From Persicaria tinctoria (lineage: Eukaryota; Streptophyta; Magnoliopsida; Caryophyllales; Polygonaceae): a stretch of 64,000 bases of DNA. Both the position numbers and the translations under genes were made by a program. How positions within the stretch are numbered: the stretch's first letter is position 1; the number at the start of each line of letters is the position of its first letter. Shown one piece after another: positions 34,601 to 44,553 of this stretch. The stretch spans positions 19,657,314 through 19,721,313 of the forward strand of contig JBANSL010000003.1 of the NCBI GenBank assembly GCA_037127255.1, read 5' to 3'. The notes under the pieces are model-generated. The model worked only from the letters and a program-made list of their open reading frames with translations, was not told the origin of the DNA and did not search any database.

Positions 34601-35061
34601 GTGGTTGTCCTGACACGCGTCGCTCCACATCTGGTTACTGTGTCTTCCTCAATGACACACTTGTGTCATGGTCAGCCAAGCGTCAGTCTGTCGTGTCTCG
34701 CTCCAGCGCTGAAGCCGAATACAGGGGAGTTGCCAACGTTGTCTCTGAATGCTCTTGGCTCCGCAATCTCCTGCTTGAGCTCCGTTGCCCCTTACAGAAG
34801 GCCACTCTGGTCTACACTGACAACGTCTCCGCCGTCTACCTTGCTAGCAACCCAGTCCAACATCAACGCACGAAGCACATTGAGCTTGATCTCCACATCG
34901 TCAGGGACAAGGTTACCATTGGACATGTCCGCGTTCTACATGTCCCGTCCTCTTATCAGTACGCTGATATATTCACCAAGGGTTTACCAAGACAGTTATT
35001 CATTGATTTTCGTTCCAGTCTCACTGTACGGACCCCTCCCGTTTCAACTGCGGGGGTTTGA
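31687..35061 (+). CDS. Intact copia pol polyprotein (copy E)
   Basis: From ATG 31687 in good context (ACCATGG), 1,124 aa without interruption. Order: protease WYMDTGATSHM; zinc region LWHARLGHPS..CSSCQLGKH; integrase DDE in HSDIWTSP, CDNGREFD and NGKAERII; FGCLCFP; then a Pro/Ala-rich linker of over 100 residues. RT follows (RWAIHQLDVKNAFLHG-like [32 protein letters not shown]), then RNase H (NADWGGCPDTRRSTSG, SRSSAEAEYRG, DIFTKGLPR). All catalytic residues visible are present. Codons are GC-rich, unlike the neighbouring elements. With gag absent it could move only if another element supplies Gag. Confidence 0.93.
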   Translation: MAFYDHLHHAFSSTMPTSSESSWYMDTGATSHMTNSSGNLSSIYFKGPAHSIIVGNGGRLATSGIGHANLQTSTHPLHLNNVLIAPKIVKNLISVRRFTTDNNVSLTFDPYGFSVNDLTTGVTRMRCNSTGELYPVTPPPASSQSCPVALSASSSSLWHARLGHPSAAVLDVLRSQNLVTCTKDPRSGLCSSCQLGKHARLPFQRSLTSTLAPFDIIHSDIWTSPVPSNEGHKYYLLFLDDYTHYLWVFPLHFKSQVFPIFARFHAYIKTQFHMSIKCFQCDNGREFDNKDFHSFFAAHGISYRLSCPYTSQQNGKAERIIRTITNMMRSLLFHASIPLPYWPHALSTTCYLLNILPSTTLHHRSPAQTLYYAEPRYDHLRTFGCLCFPNQSSTAPHKLHPRSTPCVFLGYPSDHRGYICLDIKTHKIILSRHVTFDESRFPFASPTPPVSSTESESPFPHFILPQSSPGAPASPPPPPPSPPPTTRPHTRSVSGVFRPRQIISMTTTHHLAIHRPSHHQTPSPPLRAAPAAAPAAPPATPAAAPAASSPLLAAPAAAIAAPAAPPAAPAATYFAAPATPHPLLAAPAAPAAPTSVSPVLPGSQPSLSPIPTSHKTALLDPNWQAAMLDEYRALTKNGTWVLVPRPPAANVVRCMWLFRDKFRSDGTLERYKARLVVNGRSQQVGIDCDETFSPVVKPATIRVVLSLALSRKWAIHQLDVKNAFLHGHLNETVYMFQSPGFTDANRPKHVCLLKRSLYGLKQAPRAWFQRFASHLLRLGFIGSRSDSSLFIYRRGSDMAFLLLYVDDIILTASSDALRTSIISQLSAEFAMSDLGPLSYFLGVAVQRHSSGLFLSQSKYAAKIVARANMSNCNPVATPVDTSNKLSAHSGPLVDDPTLYRSLAGALQYLTFTRPDISYAVQQICLFMHAPREPHFHALKRIIRYISGTLELGTTITPSSKLDLVAYTNADWGGCPDTRRSTSGYCVFLNDTLVSWSAKRQSVVSRSSAEAEYRGVANVVSECSWLRNLLLELRCPLQKATLVYTDNVSAVYLASNPVQHQRTKHIELDLHIVRDKVTIGHVRVLHVPSSYQYADIFTKGLPRQLFIDFRSSLTVRTPPVSTAGV
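33262..33470 (+). repeat. GC minisatellite in the pol linker
   Basis: GCGGCGCCCGCCGC recurs about five times with variants, encoding Ala/Pro repeats (AAPAA). The unit is self-complementary. Confidence 0.8.
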
Positions 35062-35196
35062 TAGATTACATAGGTCTCCTATTGTATAGTGGGCTGAAAG
35101 CCCGTTAAGGCCCAATACCTTTGTAACCTATATATATGTTATATCAATGAATGGAAACCCTCAAGGAGGACTTTACATCAATTCCGCTATTCTACA
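35059..35196 (+). repeat. 3' LTR of copia copy E
   Basis: Identical by eye to 30966-31103. The pol stop TGA overlaps the first bases of the LTR; a CGGGGG purine-like tract precedes it at 35051. Confidence 0.95.
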
Positions 35197-35201
35197 AACA
35201 C

Positions 35202-35629
35202 AAATTAAAAAAAACACAGAATACGAAAACACACATAATGTAATATTATAGAAATGCGAAAGAGATAAGATTCAACGAATTGAGATAAAATGTGTACATT
35301 TTAATTTTTATTGTTAGTTATTGAAAAATTGTTGTTTTTGTTAGTTATTTCTTGTTTGTTATTGAAAAAAATGTTGTTTTTTTGTTCGTAATATTTTTTC
35401 CTATCTATATTATTTTACTAAATATAAAATATTTAAAATAAAATGTAAGCTATATACAAAAAGTTTATAATTTTGGCAAAAAAAAAATAAATTTTGACGC
35501 AAAAAGTGAAATAAGATACTCATACCAAGTACCATGGTTGTGGAGTACCAAATATTAAAATGAGGTGGAGGAGAGAGAAACGGAAAAATGCAAGTTATGA
35601 TACTCATTTTGAGTATCATGGTTAAAGAT
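35202..35629. other. Internal AT-rich part of the Harbinger-like element
   Basis: No gene. ACATAATGTAATAT..ATAGAAATGCG near 35232 repeats sequence at about 30898 on the other side of the copia insertion. The palindromic ATACTCATTTTGAGTAT at 35600-35616 belongs to the element's right TIR. Confidence 0.5.
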
Positions 35630-38600
35630 CACTACCAAAAACACAGGAAATAGCCATGGATTTTTTAGCGACGGCATAAGGTTGTGGCTAAAATTTCGTG
35701 GCTATATCCGTGGCTGGGGGTGCTGACAAAAATTCGTGTCCAAAAAGGCGTGACTTTTAGCCACAAGCATGATTGGCGTGGCTAAATGCATGGTTGTTAG
35801 CCACGGCGTTAGCCACTATTGATACCCCGTGGTTGTACCCGTGGCTATGAAAATGGCAAGCATGCCATGCTTTCGTGGCCGATGGCCACGAATTAAAACA
35901 CCGTGGCTGTACCCGTGGCTAAGGAAATGAGGCATGTGTCCTTCATGCGTGGCCATGGCCACGAAACATATGTCGTGGCTATATCCGTAGCTAATAGCCA
36001 CGGATATAGCCACTGGTTGAATATCCCTGGCTGGATTCGATGCTGATATGACCATGACCATTCTTAGTTGATTCCTTCAAAGTTGGTAATTATTCACAAA
36101 GCCCAATAATTTTAAATCGCAAAATCTAACCCCAAAAAAAATTTAGAGCCCAAACGCTGAACATGGTCCAATTGACTATCAGAGATAGTCAAAGCCCAAA
36201 GTCGGTCAACCCATTAGTAGTAGCCAAAACCCAATGAATAAGGAAGCTCAACCAATAGCTCTCGATGAACTAAGGAGCCCAAATATTAGTCACGGCCATA
36301 TCTGTGGCTAATGCCGTGGCTATTAACAGTTAACCTCAAATAACATACTTCAATTTCTAATGGACTTTAATTTATTATGGGCTCAAATATGGCTATATTT
36401 TCCGCCATTGGGCCCATTAATGGTTTATATGTAAATAAATACTCGACCATAAATAAAACTAATAATTATGGAATAAAACCTTATATTATCTAATAAAATG
36501 TTATAAGAATACTATAAGTGTGTATTTTGATGGAAAATCGTATAAGTAACTAATAATTGTTGAATAAATCCATATATTAACTAATAAGTTTTTATAAGAA
36601 TACTATAATTGTGTGTTTTGAGGGAAAATCATATAAGTAGCTAATGGCTGTGGAATAAAACCTCATGTTATCTAATAAAATGTTATAAGAATACTTTGTG
36701 TTTCTGGGTGTCTCTGAATCCTTCTTCTCGCCTTCGTTCTTAATGTCTATGAATCCGAGCATGTCGTTGCATCCCTAGGAGCGAGTACTATCTCGGTTGT
36801 TTCCACTAGGTACGTCTTGACCTTTTCCCCGAAATTTAGGTCCTCGATCCTTTCTTTCTTTCTTTCAATTGAGAAAGTTTTTTCCCTAAAATTGTCAACT
36901 GTCAGTTTTTTTCTTTCACAATTGGTAATCTGGGAAAAAAGGAGCTTCACTGTTGCTTTTTTATGCTTGATTCATTTTCTTCTTTCAGAGTTCATGTGTA
37001 AAGGAAACTTGTATGACATCATGCCTGGGGCCACCGCCTACGACTTGGAAGCACACCAGCCTTCAACGGCGAGCCCGACACCTCACCTCTCCTTCTGAGC
37101 CTCGCCCGCACCGATGCCCACCATCGGAGCCTGAGCTCAGCAGCCCGAACCTCCAACCTCCGATCGATGGGTATATGTTCTTGGACCCTCCTTGCTTAGA
37201 TTTCGATAGCCAAACTTATCACGTCACTAGTGAAATTTATTTAGTGGTTTTAGAAGTCCGATTGGGTTTAGATTAAATTGGGATACTGGATCTTGATTTA
37301 TGGATATTTGAATTTGGAATACCTAATTCATTTTGGTTGGCTATTTTGCTACAAATTGAGAATCTGATATCATGACACCTATGAACTATGAACTATAGAC
37401 CTTGCTTTTGAAGTACTGAATTGTACTTGGGAAATTAATTTGAATTTGGTATGCGAGTGATAAGCTGATTCATGATTTTTGTGTTAGTTTTACAAGATGA
37501 GAATATGATAGGAATTATTCTTTTAGAGCATTTGTTAAATGCTGGATTTTGCAGTGTTCCCAACTTCTAAAAGTTGTAGAGATGAGGTTGAATTTGAGGT
37601 CTGTTCATGTTTGCTATTGCTTACAATTTATAAGACAGTCAAGCTCTAAAATTTTCTAAATTGTCCTTATCCAAATGCTGAATTTTTTTTGAGGTCAATA
37701 CTTAGTATTTAATTGTCCAAGAACTGTGTAATATGAAGTATATTATTGTGGGGTTAATATGATTTGCCAGCCCTTTTTTTTTTGTATGTGAAGAAGATTT
37801 CAACCCACCAATATAATGCCAAACTGACTTTTTCATGAGAAGAGTCAACAAAACTTGTCTTATAGTTGATATATGTAAAATGCACTTTTAAATTTTACTT
37901 TCCTCTTGCATTGGTTAATAATTCTGTTATTCCTTTCTTGACCTCTGTCTTGCATAGTATACACTGCCAGAATATATTGCATGTATATCTTCCCATTTTG
38001 CCATTTGTTGGTTTGTAACCTTGATATTTTCTTCGGTTGATTGTAGTGTACGTCCAGGTACAAATAATTTATTCACGGGCGACTATGTTGATCGAGGATA
38101 TTCTACGGTTGAAATTGTTAATGTAAGCACCTCATGCTTTTTTCCATCTCTATTGGTGGGATAGGGTAGATGGAAAATACGTTGGCATACTACAAGAAGA
38201 AGCTATCATTGTTTTGGTGTGTTTTGGATAGTCGAATTATGCTTGTGTTTTGGTTGGTTGAACTCGTGGTTGTCTTGGATGTGTTTAGAATGAACAAATT
38301 ATGTAAATGGTATTCTATTTTGGTATATTTATGTGGCCAACATTATTAAATAATTATATTATATTTAAATATTTAAATAAGCTATGGCGACGACATTAAC
38401 CACAAGCATTAGCCACAGACAATAGCCATGGTCATAGCCACGAGCATACATTGTAGCCACGACCATAGCTACATGTAGGTTACAACATTAGCCACGGGCA
38501 TAGCTTCGATAGTCGTTGTGTCTCAATGGAGACCCCCACGTGCGAGGCCACGACATCAGCCACGGTCTGCTCGTGGCTGATGTCGTGGCTATAGCCACGA

Positions 38601-38825
38601 ATTCCTCGGGTATGACTCGGCCACAGACATAGCCACGAACTTGTTAGATCGTGGCTATTAGCCACGGATGTTGGAAATCTGACATTTAGCGACGAGGCAT
38701 ATAGCCACGAATGGCGACGAACGTAAAATTCGTGGCTATGCCCGTCGCTAAACCGTTTAACCACGATCATTCGTGGCCTATTCGTGGCTATTTGACCGTG
38801 GCTATTTCCTGTGTTTTTGGTAGTG
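35630..38825. mobile_element. Non-autonomous CACTA (En/Spm) element carrying a phosphatase exon
   Basis: TIRs CACTACCAAAAACACAGG and the exact inverse at the right end, with the 3-bp target duplication GAT (35627-35629 and 38826-38828). Many copies of GTGGCTA / TAGCCACG in both orientations fill about 35640-36020 and 38380-38810, the usual subterminal transposase-binding region. No transposase. The interior holds an exon of a PP2A-type phosphatase and intron-like DNA. Confidence 0.93.
38047..38122 (+). pseudogene. Captured PP2A-type phosphatase catalytic exon
   Basis: Between a TTGTAG acceptor and a GTAAGC donor, 76 bp encode NLFTGDYVDRGYSTVEIVN with the metal-site motif GDYVDRG of PPP-family serine/threonine phosphatases. 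Family members read YLFMGDYVDRGYYSVET here. A possible earlier exon (CKGNLYDIM, near 36994) is weaker. It is a gene fragment inside a CACTA element, not a working phosphatase. Confidence 0.8.
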
Positions 38826-38835
38826 GATGCTCTAA

Positions 38836-39959
38836 GATAGATTAGAATAAATTAGTATAGATATTTGTAGTCCTATATAGTATGTTTATTCAAATTTATT
38901 TTACTAATAATAATAGGGATTGAATATTATTATTTATCACTAACTTGACTTTATAATTTATTATCCAGAATTCAAATGTCATTGTTAGTTTCACCGAAGT
39001 TTAACCACCATGATCGAGACTGCAAAACCGAAGGAAGGGTTCGATGAGTAAAACCGTAGCAGAGCTTGAGAGCTCTTTTATTTCTGTCTTGGAGAGAGAA
39101 GGAGATGACAACACGCGTAAGGGCTTCAACTCGGCTCATAAAGCTAGGTCAAACACAATGTGTACTTTAGCAAAACCCTAGAAACCATCCGTCCGTCCCA
39201 AAGCCATGCATAGTCCAACGTCAACCACCTTTGGACTTAAGGGAGTTGAGCCGTTCAATATGGGCCACAAACCAGCTGATCGACTTAGCCATAGCTTTTG
39301 ATCTAAGTTTACGAAGTTTTCACCTCGACAGTCTACTAATTCCGTTAGAGGATCAAACTCGTCGAGCTCAATACAACTCAGTTGAGATTAGATACAAATA
39401 ATCGAGCATCGACCTGAAAACTCATAACCTAAAGTGTATGTTTATCAACTAATCTAATTTACAAACATAAACACAATAAATGATACAATTATCATTACAG
39501 GAAGTGGGAGGATTATGAGACTAATATGTACGTAAGGTAATAAACTACTCTAACTATTGTCAATTGGTTTTAGGGTAGACTCCATATTTTAGCTTATGTT
39601 CCGCTTTTGGGTCGAGGTAATTAACGAGATCCCCTCTTTACAATATATACGTACATATTACACATGTGATGCATAAAATCCGCATCAAGATTCTTCAAGA
39701 AGATCAATCGATTTAGAACCTGCAATCCACTAACAAACGAGGTCGGGCAGGGCTAATCTCCCCTGGAGGACCTTCCGATGGTCAAGTCAGATCCCTTCTG
39801 CCATCCCCCTTCCAATGGAGGCTTATCCTCTATTTAATGGTGAACATTTAGGGTTTGATTAGGGTTTATCTCGTAAAAGACGATCATGCCCCTAGCTAGA
39901 TCTTTATTAGCTTATTCTAGCCCAATCAACACATAATATATGTTGATATAAATTAAGAC
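38836..39959. other. Host intergenic DNA
   Basis: The start (AGATTAGAATAAATTA) continues the NB-ARC flank paralogue from 30400 and resembles 53384-53402. The remainder has no recognisable gene, TIR or RNA. Confidence 0.5.
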
Positions 39960-39962
39960 TTA

Positions 39963-40995
39963 GAGCAAACACAACTGCTTTGGTAAAAAATCTCTAAAAT
40001 AGAGATTAAAATATCAAAATCTCTATAAAAAAATTCACTCTGACTCCAACAGCTTCTTTATTTTACATATTTTTACATGTATTAAAGACTATAATAAATA
40101 AATGCATTTATGAAAGCTATTTAATTCTACATTTCTAAAAACTTAATTCTAACATTTAGCATCACATTTGTTGGTAAACTATTATATGCTACTCATCCTC
40201 TTGCATGACATATTAATTTTTTTATTTTTATTATTATATTCTCATGTGATATTTTTTTAAAACAAAATGTAGTGATAAATTTCATATTTATTTTTTAAGT
40301 GGTATTAATATTAAATTTAGATTGTTACTATAAAAGTTATCATAAAATTGGATAAAATATTATTCAAACTTAATCTTATTATTTTCAATTAGTTAATATA
40401 TATTTTATTAGTGAATGATCATATGTGATTAGTTAATTAAATTAATTAACTAACAAAGCTTAATTTATAATTTATAAAAATAAAACCATTCCAATATGAG
40501 TTATGATTTCAAGTGAATATTTTTTGAAGTGAAAATTTGATAGACTGATTTTTTTAATGTGAATTTTATAGCATTAAATTGGATGAAATTAGTTGTGTTG
40601 TTTTATTTATAAAAGTTAACATAGAAATATGATGTTTTGTTCTATCTATATTGATTTAACACAATTAATTTATATATTATATCAAATCATATCAATTTTT
40701 TAATTAATTTTTAAAAATAATTATATTTTTATTACTTGTAATTAAGTATGAAATTATATTTTTTTTCTATATTATGGGTGAAAATGTGGGGTTGTATCAT
40801 TAAATTCTATATAGGGACAAATGAACATTAAATTATAGAGATCAACTTCTCTTCCTCCAAATTTAGAGATTTTTCCCTCTATCCATCCATTTCTCTATTT
40901 TAGAGATGAGTTTGAAGAAGCTGTTGGGAAGAAAAAATGTCCATTTTTTAAAATCTCCCTTTTTCTCTATTTTAGAGAAATTGTTGGGCTTGCTC
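39963..40995. mobile_element. Harbinger-like element
   Basis: TIRs GAGCAAACACAACTG and inverted GAGCAAGCCCAACA, with TTA at 39960-39962 and 40996-40998. The subterminal TCTCTAAAATAGAGA also occurs near both ends. AT-rich centre without ORF. Confidence 0.8.
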
Positions 40996-40998
40996 TTA

Positions 40999-41340
40999 GA
41001 AAATACAATCCTAGCTTACTATCGACAGGTACTGTCATTGTGAATTAATTCCAATATACATTAATTTCCAGGTTTTTCCATACTTTAGCCCAGGCAATCG
41101 ATGAAGTCAAGTCGATCTTATTAGTTATTATTATGCATATGCTGAATGGAGGAAAGTTCATGATCGAGAAATCGATAAAATGGATGTTAGCATGCCATTG
41201 ATGATCTCATGATCGGACTCCGATCATCGGAGGGTTGGAATATATCCATGATCTAAAACGTGCTGTTCATCGACGATCCGATTTCTGCCACCATTACCGC
41301 AGCCCCTACTATATATTGTCAAGGCATATATATATATATA
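40999..41340. repeat. Degenerate third copy of the secreted-peptide locus flanks
   Basis: ACTGTCATTGT, TTTTTCCA, CCAGGCAATC..AAGTCAAGT, ATTATGCATATGCTGAATGG match 24796-24940 (5' side of the peptide gene). CGACGATC..TTTCTGCCACCATTACCG matches 25568-25610 (3' side). The coding region between them is gone. Confidence 0.65.
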
Positions 41341-41478
41341 TATAGGGTAGGGTTCAAGTGAGAAGCACCCGGTCTGGTGAGAAGGAAAGAAGCCCTCCTA
41401 TTGGATGGATTGAATTAAAAAAAAACTAAAAATTAAATAATCCAAATCAATCTCACGCGCTGCTGGATTGCTTCCCTC

Positions 41479-41982
41479 TCACACCGTGTAGTACTCGTAG
41501 CGAGTCTCGTCGAGGCTAACCTTGAGCACATACTTGGTGTCGGAGCCGGAAGAGACCGGGTAGAAGTCGGGGCACTCCCACATGCCGGTGTTGGGGGCGG
41601 AGTGGAGCGGGTGCTTGGCCTTGAGCCAGGTGCGGAAGAAGTCCTTGCTCCGGTAGAGGAAAGCCATGCCCCGCCGTCCCCGCCTGCCGCTGACGAGCAT
41701 CTTCCAGTGGCCGCGGCTGTACCAGGCGGTGGTGGGGTCGCGGAAGGCCCTGGTGTTCATGTCGGAGCTGGGGATGACGAGCGGGTTGTAGTCGGGCTTG
41801 GTCCATTCCCGGAGGAAGGGGTCGGAGCGGTTGGCGGGGAGGGCGATGTTCTGGACCTGGTTGTTCTGGGGGTCGAGGCCGGTGTAGAGGATGGCGGGGC
41901 CGTAGCCGGGGAGGATGGTGGCGGAGCCGGACCAGCAACCGCCGATGTCGAAGGGCTTGGAGGGGGAGATGGCGGGGTCAAC
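41479..41982 (-). pseudogene. Captured cell-wall invertase (GH32) exon fragment
   Basis: An open minus-strand frame of 167 codons. It reads [111 protein letters not shown], then TGA. It covers the GH32 WSGSAT, RDP and EC motifs; Pro in WECPDF marks the cell-wall type rather than the vacuolar type (Val). The N-terminal NDPNG block and the C-terminal beta-sandwich are absent, so it cannot be an enzyme. It corresponds to the large internal exon of plant invertases; a CAG acceptor-like site sits at its start. GC at third positions is extreme compared with the surroundings. Confidence 0.9.
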
Positions 41983-42154
41983 TGATTCCCAACTGATTAA
42001 TTATATATGTGCTCAGTAGATTGACCAAAAAAAAATGTGCTAAGTAGAGAGATGATCATGGCCGATTCAAGGAAATGCATGTATGATTGCTTCTGTATGA
42101 ATAAACTTATTATACTATCACTTTTATCCGTATTTAATTTTGGTGCAAGTGTTT

Positions 42155-42475
42155 TAATACTAAGTGGTTCAGGGCTTTTATGCCAAAAGGTTCAGGGTTT
42201 TTATAGCAAGTGGTTCGGGATTTTAAACTAAGTAATTCGGGGTTTTAATACCAAGTGGTTCAGGGGTTTTAATACCAAGTGGTTCAGAGTTTTAATACAA
42301 AGTGGTTCAGGGTTTAATACTATTGGGTTCAGGGGTTTTATACCATGTGGTTCAGGGTTTTTAATAACAAGTGGTTCAGGGTTTTAATAACAAGTAGTTC
42401 AGGGTTTTAATATCAAGTGGTTCAGGGGTTTATACCAAGTGGTTCAGGGTTTTAATACCAAGTTGTTCACGAAGT
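42155..42475. repeat. Minisatellite array 1 (AAGTGGTTCAGGGTTTTAATACC unit)
   Basis: About 13 imperfect head-to-tail copies of a unit of about 23 bp containing AGTGGTTCAGGG. The core AGTGGTTCA occurs in the opposite orientation in the two following arrays. Confidence 0.9.
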
Positions 42476-42589
42476 AAATAGTATTGGTTTATGAATCATT
42501 TTGTTTTAAGAAAATAAACAAATAAATAATTAAAAATTAAGCATTAAGAGAAATTAAAAGAAGAATGAAAACTTCATGAACCATAACTT

Positions 42590-42970
42590 AATGAATCACT
42601 TCTTGATAACTTGAAGAACAACTTCTTGATAACTTCATGAACCTTTTCTTGATAGCTTTATTAACCACTTCTTTATAACATCATGAACCACTTCTTAAAG
42701 CTTCATAAACCACTTCTTTATAGGTTCACGAATCACTTCTTTATAGCTTAATAAACCACTTCTTTATAGGTTCATAAAACACTTCTTTAAAGCTTCATTA
42801 ATTATTTCTTTATATGTTCATGAACCACTTCTTTATAATTTCATGAACCAATTCTTAAAACTTCATGAACCACTTCTTTATACCTCCATGAACCACTTCT
42901 TTATAGCTCCATTAACCACTTCTTTATAACTTCATGAACCACTTCTATATAGCTCAATGAACCACTTATT
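42590..42970. repeat. Minisatellite array 2 (TCATGAACCACTTCTTTATAG unit)
   Basis: Roughly 16 imperfect copies of a 23-24-bp unit with core TGAACCACTT, the reverse complement of the array 1 core. Confidence 0.9.
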
Positions 42971-43165
42971 TATAGGGCTGAACCACTATGAGTAAAAGTG
43001 CTGAACCACTATGAGCAAAACGGTTGAACCACTAAAAGTAAAAGAGCTGAACCACTGAGAGTAAAAGGGCTGAACCACACGAGTAAAAAAGCTGAACCAC
43101 TAAGAGTAAAAGTGCTGAACCACTAAGAGTAAGATGGCTGAACCACTAAGTAAATGTGAACCTTA
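42971..43165. repeat. Minisatellite array 3 (GCTGAACCACTAAGAGTAAAA unit)
   Basis: About eight copies of a roughly 22-bp unit, again with TGAACCACT in the same orientation as array 2. Confidence 0.88.
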
Positions 43166-43520
43166 TGAACCACTTATTGTTAATTTTTTTTCTTCAACAA
43201 AACATATACAAAGTGGGTGTCTATGGGTAGATAAAATTAAATTACACCCAAAAATATATTTTTTATATTTTTTTAATTAGTGAAAATGTCAAAAAATAAT
43301 TTTTAAAAGTCCATGTCAAGCATTTTTACATGTGTACGTACTTTTTCTGATTAATTAGCAAGTTGGGTGGATAGGCGCGTGCAATTAATTAGTTTTGTGT
43401 GTTAATTAACGCGTGTCCAGCTGAGAGTGGGGGTGTTACTAATTAATTTACATGGGTGTTGGAAATTAATTTGGATAGGCGCGTGTCAACTGATTTGGCA
43501 TTTACTTTTGGACACGTGGA
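43166..43520. other. Inner right part of the invertase-carrying element
   Basis: AT-rich, no frame. GGCGCGTG and GATAGGCGCGTG occur twice (43373 and 43477). Confidence 0.4.
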
Positions 43521-44066
43521 CCAATCAATGCCCTTCTTTCCTTCTCACTTTTGGAGAGCTTTGTACCTGAACCCGACCCTATATATATATATATATAGGT
43601 AAAGGTTCAAATGAAAATGGGTCTTAAAGTGAAAATAACTCTTAAAATGAAAATGGATTAATTGGGACGGGATCTGTAAATGCGTCTTAATGGGCCGACC
43701 CAATTTATTTGTATTACCCGTCCCTCCTTTCCCGGCCAGGTCTCAGAATGGCGTCCGTTCTCCCTTCTTCGTCTTCGTCTCTGCATATCGTCTTCATCTT
43801 CGTCTCGCATATCGGTGGCTGTTCCTCCATCTGCTTCCACACCTATGGTTTCTCCGCCCTTACCAAATCATGCCAGACCTTGGAAGCTTCCTCTCTTTCG
43901 ATTCTCTTTCCCCGATTCCTTGCCCTAGTCACTTCAAGCCCTTCCCCTGCCGATGCGGTTCCGATCCTTCGATGCTTCCTTGTTCCACGGCTGAAACCCT
44001 AACTCCGGTGCCCGATTTCCCTCCGGCGATTGGAATTTGCCTCGGAGGAATTTGGAATCGGCAAAG

Positions 44067-44204
44067 ATGTTGCCTTCTTTATCGCTCAACTCGTTGCCGA
44101 ATTCTACGGCGAAAGTCGATATAGCCATCAGCGAGTTGCTCATAGCTCCCGATTATTGGACTATGAACATGGAAATTTGTGATGCCGTCAATTCCGATCA
44201 CTGG
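44067..44204 (+). pseudogene. Captured VHS (TOM1-like) first-exon fragment
   Basis: From ATG 44067 the frame includes KVDIAISELLIAPDYWTMNM and EICDAVNSDHW before a GTAATT donor. The pattern LLIxPDW..MNxEICDxxN is the opening of the VHS domain of plant TOM1-like ubiquitin-sorting proteins, and the exon break falls where those genes break. The preceding 370 bp are GC-rich with several open frames and may be its 5' leader. Later VHS exons are missing. Confidence 0.6.
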
Positions 44205-44553
44205 GTAATTTCTCTCAATGCTCAATTACCTTGATTTTCCTTTTAAGGGAGTGTTGTGGCTGTTCTTTGGTGTTTTACTTCCTCAATTGATTGTTCTGAA
44301 GGAGTTAATTTTGATGTTTCTGTAGTTGCAAACGTCTACTTTTAGGGCGCTTTGGTTCTGTCATGGTGTTAGAGAAGTCGTTATTACTTATTAGTGAGCT
44401 ATTGTTGTCTATGTATTTTGCTTATGGTGATTTATCATGGATATTTTGCTAAATCCTTTTCCTCTTCCGAGAATTGGCCCATTGTGGAATTGGAGTTGAA
44501 ATCTTTTACTATTTGCTTGGTGAATCACATTCCAGAAAGACATTAGGCAGTAT

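Larger units (their letters stand above)
30966..35196 (+). mobile_element. Young gag-less Ty1/copia element (copy E)
   Basis: Two 138-bp LTRs that look identical base for base, a perfect 5-bp target duplication AACAC (30961-30965 and 35197-35201), a primer-binding site, a G-rich tract before the 3' LTR and one intact pol ORF. No gag frame exists between the 5' LTR and pol; that space holds a GC-rich leader and a 23-base A run. Structure and motifs suggest the Ale/Retrofit lineage. Identical LTRs mean a recent insertion. Confidence 0.93.
30401..38832. mobile_element. Harbinger-like element interrupted by a copia and a CACTA element
   Basis: Left end GAACACCTTTAATAGTGG. The right end, read inverted and skipping the CACTA insertion, is GAGCATC-TTTAACCATGATAC. 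It is flanked by TAA at 30398-30400 and 38833-38835. Subtracting the copia (30966-35196) and CACTA (35630-38825) insertions and their extra target copies leaves about 1 kb, similar to the other Harbinger-like elements here. No transposase. The CACTA element sits inside the right TIR. Confidence 0.7.
41343..43583. mobile_element. TIR element with captured invertase exon (Pack-type)
   Basis: Left end TAGGGTAGGGTTCAAG, later GTGAGAAGGAAAGAAG. The right end inverted reads TAGGGTCGGGTTCAGG, later GTGAGAAGGAAAGAAG, with TATTGG/GATTGG beyond. Both sides sit in (TA)n, so the target duplication cannot be measured. Contents: a GC-rich invertase exon near the left end and three AT-rich minisatellite arrays. 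No transposase. Superfamily uncertain; a Mutator-like Pack element is my preference. Confidence 0.7.

Noticed and set aside
41516..41985. Other long frames on both strands over the invertase fragment
   Set aside because: High GC removes stop codons in all frames; only the minus frame ending at 41479 has GH32 motifs.
42155..43165. CRISPR array
   Set aside because: Repeats of about 22-24 bp are contiguous minisatellite units without unique spacers, in a plant transposon.
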